A DNA stretch of 64,000 nucleotides from Sphingomonas sp. (GTDB lineage Bacteria > Pseudomonadota > Alphaproteobacteria > Sphingomonadales > Sphingomonadaceae): NCBI RefSeq assembly GCF_019635455.1, contig NZ_JAHBZJ010000003.1, forward strand, positions 124,001 to 188,000, written 5' to 3'. The notes under the pieces were generated by a model, which worked only from the letters and a program-made list of their open reading frames with translations, did no database searches and was not told the DNA's origin. Each line of letters begins with the position of its first letter. Position 1 is the stretch's first letter. Position numbers and translations under genes: made by a program. Of this stretch, positions 54,619 through 63,366 are shown in pieces.

Positions 54619-54795
54619 CGCTCCGGTCGGTCTCCTGGCTCGCGGGTCATCGTCCGGCATCCGCCTTCCCGAAGGAAAATCCTTCAGTGGCTGCGCCCCG
54701 ATATCGGGACACGTGCATGCCGCACTCGCCGCTCACAGTTGCAGGGTCAGCCGCAGATTCACCCAAAGGTCCACTGCGTTCCCGGTACCGGCGCG
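54619..54795 (-). ncRNA. Cobalamin riboswitch aptamer
   Basis: On the minus strand, in order: a P1 5' strand (CGCGCCGGT), GGGAACGCAGTGG, GGCTGACCCTGCAACTGTGAGCGG core (54727-54750), CAGCCACTGAAGG, TTCGGGAAGG, and the B12 box GAGCCAGGAGACCGACC, closed by ACCGGAGCG pairing with P1. These are the conserved AdoCbl-riboswitch elements. The 180-nt platform to the receptor start contains a hairpin GAGCGATGTCGCTC overlapping P1's 3' strand (54610-54623) and another ending 11 nt before the start codon. Confidence 0.94.
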
Positions 54796-54916
54796 ATCGG
54801 CCCCACCCAAAGGCGTGGCCGCCGCCCCGTTAGGCCGCGATGCCCGACAGGGCAAGCCGGACGAATGAAAATCGCCGGAACCGGCATCGCGCGCCACCTC
54901 CCGCGCGCAACCACGA

Positions 54917-54945
54917 TGCTTCACGCGCGTGGTTTATGATATACT
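54917..54945 (+). promoter_or_regulatory. Candidate promoter for the M3 peptidase
   Basis: TATACT (54940-54945) is a near-consensus -10; the -35 (TGCTTC, 54917-54922) at 17 nt is poor. The AT-rich core TTATGATATACTAT also gives a TATCAT on the minus strand (54935-54940), which could start the riboswitch transcript, so a divergent promoter pair is possible. The remaining gap (54946-55069) shows only a TCTGGAG ribosome site. Confidence 0.4.
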
Positions 54946-55069
54946 ATCGCGTTCGGATCGTGCCGGGTTCGAGTCGTTGGCGATCCTGTCCGACGGCGCG
55001 ATGCAACCATTCGGCATGGTCCCACGTTGCCCGCGCGGCGCCCCCCGCCCGCTTCCTCTGGAGTATCCC

Positions 55070-57217
55070 ATGCGTTTCACCTCCGCGATTTCGGCCCTCG
55101 CCCTGCTATCGACTCCGGCGCTCGCCCAGACGCTGCCCGCGTCCAATCCGTTCGCAAAACCAAGCAGCCTGCCGTTTCAGGCCGCGCCGTTCGACCGGAT
55201 CAAGGACGCGGATTATCAGCCGGCGATCGAGGCCGGGATGGCGGCGCAGCGCGCAGAGATCACGCGGATCGCCGACAACAAGGCGCCCGCCACCTTCGAC
55301 AACACGATCGCGGCGATGGAGCGTTCGGGCCGGCTGCTCGAGCGGGCGTCGCTCGCATTCTACACGGTGACCGGGGCCAATACCGACGAGGCGCTGCAAA
55401 AGGCGGAATCCGCGCTGGCCCCGAAATTCGCGGCGCATCGTGACGCGATCGCGCTCAATCCCAAGCTCTTCATGCGGGTGAAAACGCTATATGACCGCCG
55501 CGCGACGCTGGGCCTGTCTGCCGAACAGCTTCAGGTGCTCACCCTCAGCTATCAGGACATGGTACGCGCCGGTGCGCTGCTCTCGCCCGCCGACAAGAAG
55601 GTGTTGAGCGGATATAATCGCGACCTTTCGACGCTTGAAACGACGTTTCAGCAAAAGCTGCTGGCGGCGGCAAAAGCGGGGGCGCTGGTCGTCGATGACA
55701 AGGCGAAGCTGGCGGGCCTGTCGGACGCGGAGATCGCGGCAGCGGCGGATGCGGCAAAGGCCCGCGGCCTGGCCGGAAAGTGGGTACTCCCGCTTCAGAA
55801 CACCACCGAACAGCCGGCGCTGGCCTCGCTGACCGATCGCGCGACCCGAAAGGCGCTGTTCGACGCCTCATGGACGCGCGCGGTGAAGGGAGATGGCAAC
55901 GATCTGCGCGGAACGATCTCGACCATCGCCATGCTGCGCGCGAAAAAGGCCAGGCTGCTGGGCTTTCCGACCTGGGCCGATTACGTCCTGGCGGACCAGA
56001 TGGCGCGAACGCCGAAGACCGCGCTGGCCTTCATGCAACAGATGGGCGCACCCCTCGCCGCCGAACAGAAGCGCGAGGCGACCGAACTCCAGGCGCAGAT
56101 CAAGGCCGATGGCGGCGATTTCGAACTGCGCCCCTGGGACTGGCAATTCTATGCCGAACGCCTGCGCAAGGCACGCTATGACCTCAACCAGGACGAGCTG
56201 AAACCCTATCTCGAAATCAACAAGGTGCTGGTCGATGGCGTCTTTCGCGCCGCGACCGAACTGTACGGCATCACGTTCAAGCGCCGCACCGACATCCCGG
56301 TGTGGCACCCCGACGTCATGGTCTATGAGGTGTTCGAAGAGAATGGCCAGCCGCTTGGCCTGATGTATTTCGATTACTGGAAGCGCGACAACAAGCAGGG
56401 CGGCGCGTGGATGTCGAACCTCGTCAACCAGTCGAAGCTGTTGGGGACGAAGCCGGTCATCTACAACATCGCCAATTTCACCAAGCCGGCCGCGGGGCAG
56501 CCCGCGCTGATCAGTTTCGACGACGTCACCACCATGTTCCACGAATTCGGCCATGCTCTGCACGGCCTGTTCGCCAATCAGACCTATCCGAGCGTGTCCG
56601 GGACCAACACCGCGCGCGATTTCGTCGAGTTCCCGTCGCAGTTCAACGAACATTGGGCGCTCGATCCCAAGGTGCTTCCGCATTATGCGGTCAACTACAA
56701 GACCGGGGCGCCAATGCCCCAGGCGCTGATCGACAAGATCCGCCGCGCCTCCAGCTTCAATGTCGGATGGGATGTCGGTCAGACCCTGGCCGCCGCCGAA
56801 CTCGACATGAGCTGGCACGCCCTGAGCGCCGACGCACCGAAACAGGATGCCGACGCGTTCGAGAAACAGGCGCTGGCGGCGACGGGACTGGACGTGGCGG
56901 ACGTGCCGACCCGCTATCGCTCCACCTATTTTCTGCACATCTGGGCGAACGGCTATTCGGCCGGCTATTATGCCTATCAGTGGACGAAGATGCTGGCGAC
57001 CGACGCGACCGACTGGTTCGAACGCAACGGAGGCCTGACCCGCGCCAACGGCCAGCGCTTCCGCGACCTTATCCTTTCAAAGGGTCATACCGAGGATTAT
57101 GCGCCGATGTTCCGTACCTTCTACGGGAAGGATCCGGAAATCGGTCCGTTCCTCAAGAATATGGGCCTGAATGCCGACGGCAGCCGCATTGCCCCGGATC
57201 CGGCACCCGCGAAGTAA
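55070..57217 (+). CDS. Periplasmic M3-family metallopeptidase (Dcp-like)
   Basis: 715 aa from 55070 (CTGGAG site), with a signal peptide (MRFTSAISALALLSTPALAQ). Zinc motif HEFGH at residues 491-495 with a downstream Glu region; blocks such as WPDVMVYEVFEENGQPLGLMYFDYW-like (here WHPDVMVYEV and LGLMYFDYW) and FANQTYPSVSGTNTARDFVEFPSQ match dipeptidyl carboxypeptidase/oligopeptidase. It degrades peptides to dipeptides, probably in the periplasm. It is convergent with the DUF3667-like gene. Confidence 0.94.
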   Translation: MRFTSAISALALLSTPALAQTLPASNPFAKPSSLPFQAAPFDRIKDADYQPAIEAGMAAQRAEITRIADNKAPATFDNTIAAMERSGRLLERASLAFYTVTGANTDEALQKAESALAPKFAAHRDAIALNPKLFMRVKTLYDRRATLGLSAEQLQVLTLSYQDMVRAGALLSPADKKVLSGYNRDLSTLETTFQQKLLAAAKAGALVVDDKAKLAGLSDAEIAAAADAAKARGLAGKWVLPLQNTTEQPALASLTDRATRKALFDASWTRAVKGDGNDLRGTISTIAMLRAKKARLLGFPTWADYVLADQMARTPKTALAFMQQMGAPLAAEQKREATELQAQIKADGGDFELRPWDWQFYAERLRKARYDLNQDELKPYLEINKVLVDGVFRAATELYGITFKRRTDIPVWHPDVMVYEVFEENGQPLGLMYFDYWKRDNKQGGAWMSNLVNQSKLLGTKPVIYNIANFTKPAAGQPALISFDDVTTMFHEFGHALHGLFANQTYPSVSGTNTARDFVEFPSQFNEHWALDPKVLPHYAVNYKTGAPMPQALIDKIRRASSFNVGWDVGQTLAAAELDMSWHALSADAPKQDADAFEKQALAATGLDVADVPTRYRSTYFLHIWANGYSAGYYAYQWTKMLATDATDWFERNGGLTRANGQRFRDLILSKGHTEDYAPMFRTFYGKDPEIGPFLKNMGLNADGSRIAPDPAPAK

Positions 57218-57246
57218 ACATATCGTCCCGGCCGGCGCGGCGGCGC

Positions 57247-57939
57247 TCAATCGATGTTCACACCCGCCGCCGCGCCGATCGCCGACACGACGATCACCAG
57301 GACCAGGAAATAGCCGACAATCCAGGCCAGTACCTTGCCCCAGTGCCGTCGATAGAGCGCCGCGTAGCTCGCGGTGAAGAAGAACATCGTAACCGGCGTG
57401 GTGATCCCCACCGGGTCCTCGACCCTGAGCGCCGCCATTACGCCCTGGACCAGCACCAGCCAGGGGTAGAGCAGCGCGCCGATCGCCAGCGTCGTCACGA
57501 CGAATGCCCCGTAACGCACGGCGCGGCCGCCGCGATTGAGCAACGGATGGACCGGGGAATAGAGCAGCACCAGCACCACACAGGCGATGAGCGCCTCGCT
57601 CACCTCATCGACGATCGGTAACGTCACCGGGGTCAGCGCGGGTCGGTCCACCACCGCGTTCACCAGCGCCGCGATCGCCGTCGCCGCCAACCAGAAGGCG
57701 AGCGCCTCCCCCCATCCGAAGCGGCCGGCGCGGATCGCATCGACCAGCCTGCGGGGGAACAGGATCGCCCGCGCCTGCTCGAAATAGTCGAACAGCGGCG
57801 CGAACATCAGTTTCGCCGCACGCATCGGGGCGCGGCCGCGGATCAGCGGCGAACCGCAATCGGCGCAGTAATTATGGCTGGCGGCGAACCCGCATTCGGG
57901 ACATGGCCGCCCCGGCTCCGACACCGCCCCGTCCGTCAT
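57247..57939 (-). CDS. DUF3667-type membrane protein with zinc ribbon
   Basis: 230 aa. An N-terminal treble-clef/zinc-ribbon CPECGF...NYCADCGSP is followed by RAAKLMFAPLFDYFEQ and about five hydrophobic segments. The combination of four-Cys head and multi-pass tail fits DUF3667-like proteins. The function is unknown. It may be cotranscribed with the DoxX-like gene only if read-through occurs, as it lies downstream of it on the same strand with a 56-nt gap. Confidence 0.82.
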   Translation of the reverse strand: MTDGAVSEPGRPCPECGFAASHNYCADCGSPLIRGRAPMRAAKLMFAPLFDYFEQARAILFPRRLVDAIRAGRFGWGEALAFWLAATAIAALVNAVVDRPALTPVTLPIVDEVSEALIACVVLVLLYSPVHPLLNRGGRAVRYGAFVVTTLAIGALLYPWLVLVQGVMAALRVEDPVGITTPVTMFFFTASYAALYRRHWGKVLAWIVGYFLVLVIVVSAIGAAAGVNID

Positions 57940-57995
57940 CGCGTCCCCGCCTGCTGTCCGGGATTCAGCCTAGCGCGCTGTTTTCACGCGGACAA

Positions 57996-58343
57996 TCATC
58001 CTTCTGGCGACCGCTCGACGCGGTCGATCCGCACCGCCCCCACCGCCCATAGCGCCCATGCGATCAGCAACGGCTGGGCCAGAAGGCGCGGGACGTGATA
58101 CCATGCCGACAGCCCCCGTCCGCTCCCGCCCAGCCATGTCAGGTCGATCATCGCGTGCTTGACGTTGGCCGGCCATACACAGAGCGCATAGAGCGCGAGC
58201 GCCCAGCCGGCCGTCAGCCGCCACTTGCGCGTCATCAGCCCCGCCGCGCCCAGCAACTCGGCGATGCCGGTGGTCCGCACGACCTCGGCAGCGTCCCACG
58301 GCACCCAGGCGGGAACGATCCGCACCATCGCATCGGTGAACAC
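57996..58343 (-). CDS. DoxX-like membrane protein, start uncertain
   Basis: 115 aa from the GTG at 58343. The frame has DoxX-like features: LLGAAGLMTRKWRLTAGWALALYALCVWPANVKHA and a final hydrophobic segment LLIAWALWAVGAV. The frame stays open upstream and encodes RWALALFYAAAGLAHFVF, which looks like the family's first membrane helix, but no ATG, GTG or TTG exists there. A CTG at 58457, overlapping the tpiA stop, would include it. A 12-nt unit repeated twice encodes PSPAPSPA just after that CTG. Confidence 0.66.
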   Translation of the reverse strand: MFTDAMVRIVPAWVPWDAAEVVRTTGIAELLGAAGLMTRKWRLTAGWALALYALCVWPANVKHAMIDLTWLGGSGRGLSAWYHVPRLLAQPLLIAWALWAVGAVRIDRVERSPEG

Positions 58344-58453
58344 GAAATGCGCTAATCCAGCTGCCGCATAGAACAGGGCGAGCGCCCATCGCCCGAGCCG
58401 GCGGCGAGCACCCTCGACCGGGGCGGGCGACGGCGCGGGCGACGGCGCGGGAG

Positions 58454-59200
58454 TCAGAGCGCCGCCGCCGCTTCGATGATCGGCACGAACTTCGCGGCGG
58501 TCAGGCTGGCCCCGCCGACCAGCGCGCCGTCCACATTGTCGATCGCCAGAATGTCGCCGGCATTGGCGCCGGTGACCGACCCGCCATACAGGATGCGGAT
58601 TCCCTCAGCGCGCTCCCTTCCGATCATCATCGCCAGCTTCGCACGGGCGATGGCGTGGATCGACGCGATCTCTTCCAGCGTCGGGGTGCGTCCCGTGCCG
58701 ATCGCCCATCGCGGTTCATAGGCAAGGGTGAACCAGCTGCCATCGGCATCGTCGGGAACCGATTTCTCGATCTGCGACTGAACGATCCGCTCGGCCCGGC
58801 CGGCATCCCGCTCCGCCTCGGTCTCGCCAACGCACAGGATGACGTCCAGCCCGTGGCGGTGGGCCGCCGCCGCCTTGGCCCAGGCATCGTGGCTCGTCTC
58901 ATGCTGGTCGGCGCGCCGCTCGCTATGCCCGACGATGGTCAGCGTGGCGCCCGCATCCTTCAGCATCGGCGCGGAGATACAGCCGGTATGCGCTCCCGAA
59001 TCCGCTTCGTGGCAATCCTGTCCCCCGATCGGCAGCGCGCCCGCAACCGGCACCGCTGCCGCGATCAGCGTCGCCGGCACGCACAACGCCGCATCGACCC
59101 CCGGATGGGCCGCAGCCGCGGCGGCGATCGCCTCGACCTCGCCCAGCGTCGCCGTGACGCCGTTCATCTTCCAGTTGCCCGCCACCAGCTTGCGCCGCAT
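58454..59200 (-). CDS. tpiA: Triosephosphate isomerase
   Basis: 248 aa from 59200, with a GGGAGG ribosome site; an upstream in-frame ATG at 59260 is less supported. Active-site residues Lys11 (NWKMNG), His92 (GHSERR) and Glu162 (AYEPRWAIGTG) are intact, as is YGGSV. It interconverts DHAP and GAP. It is divergent from ppiD with a 120-nt gap, an arrangement common in alphaproteobacteria (tpiA/ppiD/trpE). Confidence 0.97.
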   Translation of the reverse strand: MRRKLVAGNWKMNGVTATLGEVEAIAAAAAAHPGVDAALCVPATLIAAAVPVAGALPIGGQDCHEADSGAHTGCISAPMLKDAGATLTIVGHSERRADQHETSHDAWAKAAAAHRHGLDVILCVGETEAERDAGRAERIVQSQIEKSVPDDADGSWFTLAYEPRWAIGTGRTPTLEEIASIHAIARAKLAMMIGRERAEGIRILYGGSVTGANAGDILAIDNVDGALVGGASLTAAKFVPIIEAAAAL

Positions 59201-59320
59201 TCGATCCTCCCGCTGTCCGATTTCGGACATCGCGTTAGGCGGCGGCGGTGGCGCACACAAGCTTGATGAGGCGCGCGCACGTCCCTAAAGCACCCGCCAG
59301 ACTTCATCGATCGGATATCC

Positions 59321-61264
59321 ATGCTCAGCTTTCTGCGGCGCCTGCTCTTCTCGACTGCCGGCAAGTTCATCGCCCTCGCCCTGCTTGTCGTCATCGCCAT
59401 CGCCTTCGCGCTCGGCGACGTCATGCATCTGGGGCAGAGCGGCGCCCCGGCGGGCGGCGCGCTGGTTCAGGTGGGCGATGCGAAGGTGACCGAACAGGAA
59501 CTGCGCGCCCGTATCAAATCGGCGTTCGAACGGGTGCGGCAGGAGCAGCAGATGCTCGACATGACCCAGTTCGTGAACAGCGGCGGTTTCGACCAGGTGC
59601 TCGAACAGGTCATCAACAGCCTGGTGATCGAACAGTTCGCGCAGCAGCAGGGCATGGCGGTGTCCAAGGCCTCGGTCGATGGCGAAATCGCGTCGATCCC
59701 GGCCTTTCAGGGCATTGACGGCCGATTCGACCAGGCGAAGTTCGATCAGTTGCTGGCCCGTGAAGGCATCACGGCGGACCAGCTGCGCGCCGATGTTCGC
59801 CGCGAAACGCTGAACCAGTGGCTGATCGCGCCGACCCTGACCGGGGTCGAGGTGCCGTCGAAGCTGGCGCTGCCCTATGCCTCGCTGCTGCTGGAACGGC
59901 GCAAGGGAACGGTCGGTTTCGTCCCGCTATCGGCGATCGATCCCGGCAAGGCGCCGACCGACGCCGAAGTGAAGGCTTTTTATGACCGCAACGCGACCCG
60001 CTACACGCTGCCGGAACGCCGGGTGATCCGGTATGCGATCGTCGCGCCGTCGCGCTTCGCCGCCGTGTCGAAGGCGACCGATGCGGAAATCGCCGACGCC
60101 TATAAGCAAAAGGCCGCCGAATATGCGCCATCGACCAAGCGGTCGTTGACCCAGCTCGTCGTCGCCGACCAGAAAATGGCGGAGGGCATCGCCGCGAAGG
60201 TGAAGGCGGGAGCGAGCCTGTCCGACGCCGCCAAGGCCGCAGGGCTTCAGGCATCGACCGTCGATAGCGCCGACAAGGCGACGCTGGCGCGCGACACCAG
60301 CCAGGCGATCGCCGACGCCGCCTTCGCCGCACAGCAGGGTGCGCTGGTGGGACCGCTGCGCTCCCCGCTCGGCTGGCACATCGTTCGCGTCGAAAAGGTG
60401 ACGCAGGTGCCGGGCAAGACGCTGGCGCAGGTGCGCGGGACGCTCGCCGAAGAGATCGCCAAGCGCAAGGAAGCCGAAGCGCTCGCCGATCTGCGCGCCA
60501 AGATCGATGGCGCGGTCGGCGACAACGCCACCTTTGACGAGGCGGTCGCCGAAGCGAAGGTCGAGGCGAAGACCACCGACCCGCTGTTCGCCGACGGCCG
60601 GACGATGGACAGCGGTCAGGCACAGCCCGATCCGGCGATCGCACAGATCGCGCAGGGCGGCTTCGCGATGGATGCGAGCGACGATCCGCAGCTGATCCCG
60701 ATCGGCCAGGATGGCGGATTCGCGCTCATCAAGACCGAACGCGTGATCGCCGCCGCGCCGCGTCCGCTCGCCGATATCAAGCCGCGCGTCGCCGCCGACC
60801 TGATCCGCGACCGCCAGCTACAGGGCGCGCGCAAGGCTGCCGCCGCGATCCTCGCCGAGGTGAACAAGGGGACGCCGATCGCCGATGCGATGAGGAAGAG
60901 CGGCCTGCGCCTTCCCCCGCTTCAACCGCTTGACGCCTCGCGCGCCCAGCTGGCGCAGATGGGCCAGCAGCTGCCGCCGCCGGTCCGCCTGATGTTCAGC
61001 ATGGCGGAGAAAAAGGCCAAGATGACCGAAGCGCCGCAGGGCGCGGGCTATTTCATCATCTGGCTCGACCAGATTGAGCGCGGCGACGCCAAGGGCAATG
61101 ACGCGTTGATCCAGCAGACACGCGGGCAGCTCGGCCAGATTCTCGGCAATGAATTCGCCGAGCAGTTCGTGGCCGCGCTGCGCAAGTCGGTCGGCGTCAA
61201 GCGCAACGAGGCGGCGATCGCGCAGCTCAAGGCGCAGCTCGCCGGTCGCGCCTCGGCCGACTGA
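59321..61264 (+). CDS. ppiD: Periplasmic folding isomerase PpiD/SurA-type
   Basis: 647 aa. One N-terminal membrane anchor (FIALALLVVIAIAFALGDV), a SurA_N-like domain (LRARIKSAFERVRQEQQM...INSLVIEQFAQQQGM), and a PPIC parvulin domain around residues 255-370 (KRSLTQLVVADQKMAEGI...LGWHIVRVEKV). It assists folding of exported proteins. It is followed by trpE after 5 nt, so trpE is in its operon. Confidence 0.92.
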   Translation: MLSFLRRLLFSTAGKFIALALLVVIAIAFALGDVMHLGQSGAPAGGALVQVGDAKVTEQELRARIKSAFERVRQEQQMLDMTQFVNSGGFDQVLEQVINSLVIEQFAQQQGMAVSKASVDGEIASIPAFQGIDGRFDQAKFDQLLAREGITADQLRADVRRETLNQWLIAPTLTGVEVPSKLALPYASLLLERRKGTVGFVPLSAIDPGKAPTDAEVKAFYDRNATRYTLPERRVIRYAIVAPSRFAAVSKATDAEIADAYKQKAAEYAPSTKRSLTQLVVADQKMAEGIAAKVKAGASLSDAAKAAGLQASTVDSADKATLARDTSQAIADAAFAAQQGALVGPLRSPLGWHIVRVEKVTQVPGKTLAQVRGTLAEEIAKRKEAEALADLRAKIDGAVGDNATFDEAVAEAKVEAKTTDPLFADGRTMDSGQAQPDPAIAQIAQGGFAMDASDDPQLIPIGQDGGFALIKTERVIAAAPRPLADIKPRVAADLIRDRQLQGARKAAAAILAEVNKGTPIADAMRKSGLRLPPLQPLDASRAQLAQMGQQLPPPVRLMFSMAEKKAKMTEAPQGAGYFIIWLDQIERGDAKGNDALIQQTRGQLGQILGNEFAEQFVAALRKSVGVKRNEAAIAQLKAQLAGRASAD

Positions 61265-61269
61265 ACCCG

Positions 61270-62790
61270 ATGACGTTCGCCGTCGGCCTGGAGGGCGTCG
61301 CGCAGGCGCGCGCGGCACTGGCCGACGGCCGGCCGGCACTGGTCTGGCGGCGCCAGCTCGCCGATACCGACACGCCGGTCGCCGCCGCGCTGAAGCTGAT
61401 CGAGCCGGGGCGCGGCGATTTCCTGCTCGAATCGGTGGAGGGCGGCGCGGTACGCGGGCGACACAGCCTGATCGGACTCGCCCCCGATCTCGTCTTTCGC
61501 GCCGAGGGGCAACGCGCGGAAATCAACGACCGCTGGCTGAGCGACCGCGCCGCATTTCACCCCTGTCAGTCCTCCACGCTCGATGCGTTGCGCGATCTGG
61601 TGCGCCTGTGCCGGATGGACGTACCAACGGAACTGCCGCGCGCGCTCGCCTGTCTGGTCGGCTATTTCGGGTATGAAACGGTCGGCCTGGCAGAGAAATT
61701 GCCCCGCGCCGACAGCGACCCGCTCGGCCTTCCCGACATGATTTTCGTCCGGCCGACCGTCGTGCTGATCTTCGATCGGCTGACCGACGCGCTTTTCGTC
61801 GTCGCGCCGGTGTGGCCGGACGCGGATTGCGATCCCGACGATCTGATAGCCATCGCCGCCGATCGGATCGATGCCACCGCTGCCCGGCTGGCCGCCGCCG
61901 CGCTTCCGGCCCGCGCCCGGACGGCGGCGCAACCGATCGATCCGCAGCCGGTGATGAAGCCCGGGGACTATGCGGCGATGGTCGGCCGGGCGAAGGAGTA
62001 CATCACCGCCGGCGACATCTTTCAGGTGGTGCTGGCGCAGCGCTTTACCGCGCCCTTCGCGCTGCCCCCGATCGAACTGTATCGCGCACTGCGCCGCATC
62101 AATCCCTCGCCATTTCTCTATTATCTCGATCTTCCCGGCTTCGCGCTCACCGGCTCCAGCCCCGAAATCCTCGTCCGGATGCGCGATGGAAAGGTCACCA
62201 TCCGCCCGATCGCCGGCACGCGCCCGCGCGGCGCCGATGCGGAGGAGGATGCCGCCAATCGCGCGAGCCTGCTCGCCGATGAGAAGGAGCGCGCCGAGCA
62301 TCTGATGTTGCTCGATCTGGGCCGAAACGATGTCGGTCGCGTCGCCCAGGCGGGAACGGTCCGCGTCACCGACAGCTACACCGTCGAATTCTACAGCCAT
62401 GTGATGCACATCGTGTCGAACGTGGTCGGCACGTCGCGCCCGGATGCCGACGCGCTCGATGCGTTGTTCGCCGGTTTCCCCGCCGGCACCGTCAGCGGCG
62501 CGCCAAAGGTGCGCGCGTGTGAGATCATCGCCGAGCTGGAACCCGAACAGCGCGGGCCATATGCCGGCGGCGTCGGCTATTTCTCGCCAGACGGTTCGAT
62601 GGACAGCTGTATCGTCCTGCGCACTGCGATCGTGAAGGACGGCACGATGCACGTCACGGCCGGCGCCGGCATCGTCGCGGACAGCGATCCGGCCTATGAA
62701 CAGCGCGAGTGCGAGGCCAAGGCCGGCGCGCTGTTCGCCGCGGCGCGAGAGGCCGTTGCGCGCGCCGCCGCGCCGGGCTTTGGTCAGTAG
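61270..62790 (+). CDS. trpE: Anthranilate synthase component I
   Basis: 506 aa. The N-terminal tryptophan-binding motif LLES is conserved (FLLESVEGG), so feedback inhibition is expected. Chorismate-binding blocks include GDIFQVVLAQRF, LTGSSPEILVRM, RPIAGTRPRGA, DLGRNDVGRVA and GAPKVRACEIIAELEPEQRGPYAGGVGYF. It starts 5 nt after ppiD with no separate leader or Trp-codon attenuator; trpG/D/C are presumably elsewhere. Confidence 0.96.
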   Translation: MTFAVGLEGVAQARAALADGRPALVWRRQLADTDTPVAAALKLIEPGRGDFLLESVEGGAVRGRHSLIGLAPDLVFRAEGQRAEINDRWLSDRAAFHPCQSSTLDALRDLVRLCRMDVPTELPRALACLVGYFGYETVGLAEKLPRADSDPLGLPDMIFVRPTVVLIFDRLTDALFVVAPVWPDADCDPDDLIAIAADRIDATAARLAAAALPARARTAAQPIDPQPVMKPGDYAAMVGRAKEYITAGDIFQVVLAQRFTAPFALPPIELYRALRRINPSPFLYYLDLPGFALTGSSPEILVRMRDGKVTIRPIAGTRPRGADAEEDAANRASLLADEKERAEHLMLLDLGRNDVGRVAQAGTVRVTDSYTVEFYSHVMHIVSNVVGTSRPDADALDALFAGFPAGTVSGAPKVRACEIIAELEPEQRGPYAGGVGYFSPDGSMDSCIVLRTAIVKDGTMHVTAGAGIVADSDPAYEQRECEAKAGALFAAAREAVARAAAPGFGQ

Positions 62791-62809
62791 CGGACGCCGG
62801 GCAACCGCT

Positions 62810-63223
62810 TCATTCGTCTTGCGCGCGTGGAATATTCGCCTCCTCGGCCTTTTTGGCGGCCTGCTCCGCCTTCCACTGTTGCAGCATCTTGAGCGTGCAG
62901 CCGGTCTGGCCATTGCTGCCGATCGGATTGCAACTGCCCGGCAGGGTCGCGCGGTTCACCTCGTCGATCAACTCGGCGCGACGCACCCAGCTGGTATTGG
63001 CGGGGCGTTCGGGGCTTTTGCGCAGGCTCTTGGGAATGCGAAACGGCGATTCCCCGCCGCTGTGGCACACCACGATCTCATCGGCGGCGGCGGCCGGACA
63101 TTTGTCGTCGCCATAGAGGATGACGCTCCGCACCTTCTGGGGCGGCTCGCTTCCCTCGCCGCCGGCATCCTGCGCCAGGGCGGGGGACGCGACGATCGCC
63201 ATGAACAACGCCAACCGGATCAT
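62810..63223 (-). CDS. Secreted small protein of unknown function
   Basis: 137 aa from the ATG at 63223 (CGGGAG site). Signal peptide MIRLALFMAIVASPALAQ, then an acidic stretch, a CPAAAADEIVVCHSG segment and a GSCNPIGSNGQTGCT segment: four Cys in two pairs. The C-terminus (QQWKAEQAAKKAEE) is helical and charged. I do not recognise a named family. It is divergent from the DAHP synthase gene across a 143-nt gap with two matched dyads, so the two may be co-regulated. Confidence 0.8.
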   Translation of the reverse strand: MIRLALFMAIVASPALAQDAGGEGSEPPQKVRSVILYGDDKCPAAAADEIVVCHSGGESPFRIPKSLRKSPERPANTSWVRRAELIDEVNRATLPGSCNPIGSNGQTGCTLKMLQQWKAEQAAKKAEEANIPRAQDE

Positions 63224-63301
63224 CTGGACACTCCCGAAAACACCCGCCACCTAACACCCGATCCGCATGAAGCACGGCTGAACCACTGCACCCAGCGCAA
63301 A

Positions 63302-63357
63302 TTACCCGAAAAGGGTGAAATTAGCCCTTGCACCTCTTTACCCGCCCTGGGTAAAGG
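63302..63357 (+). promoter_or_regulatory. Paired inverted repeats over the DAHP synthase promoter
   Basis: Site 1 TTACCC-N5-GGGTGA (63302-63318) and site 2 CTTTACCC-N5-GGGTAAAG (63336-63356; perfect 8-bp arms) share the same core and 5-nt spacer, with centres 36 bp apart. A promoter TTGCAC (63328-63333)/TAAAGG (63352-63357, 18-nt spacer) is covered by site 2 and flanked by site 1. This is a typical repressor layout. Transcription would begin just before or at the ATG at 63367. Confidence 0.7.
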
Positions 63358-63366
63358 GCGCATATC

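Noticed and set aside
57970..58389. Alternative 139-codon minus-strand frame over the DoxX-like gene
   Set aside because: It has an ATG but encodes no membrane segments and is Arg/Gly-rich; the DoxX-like frame gives hydrophobic helices.
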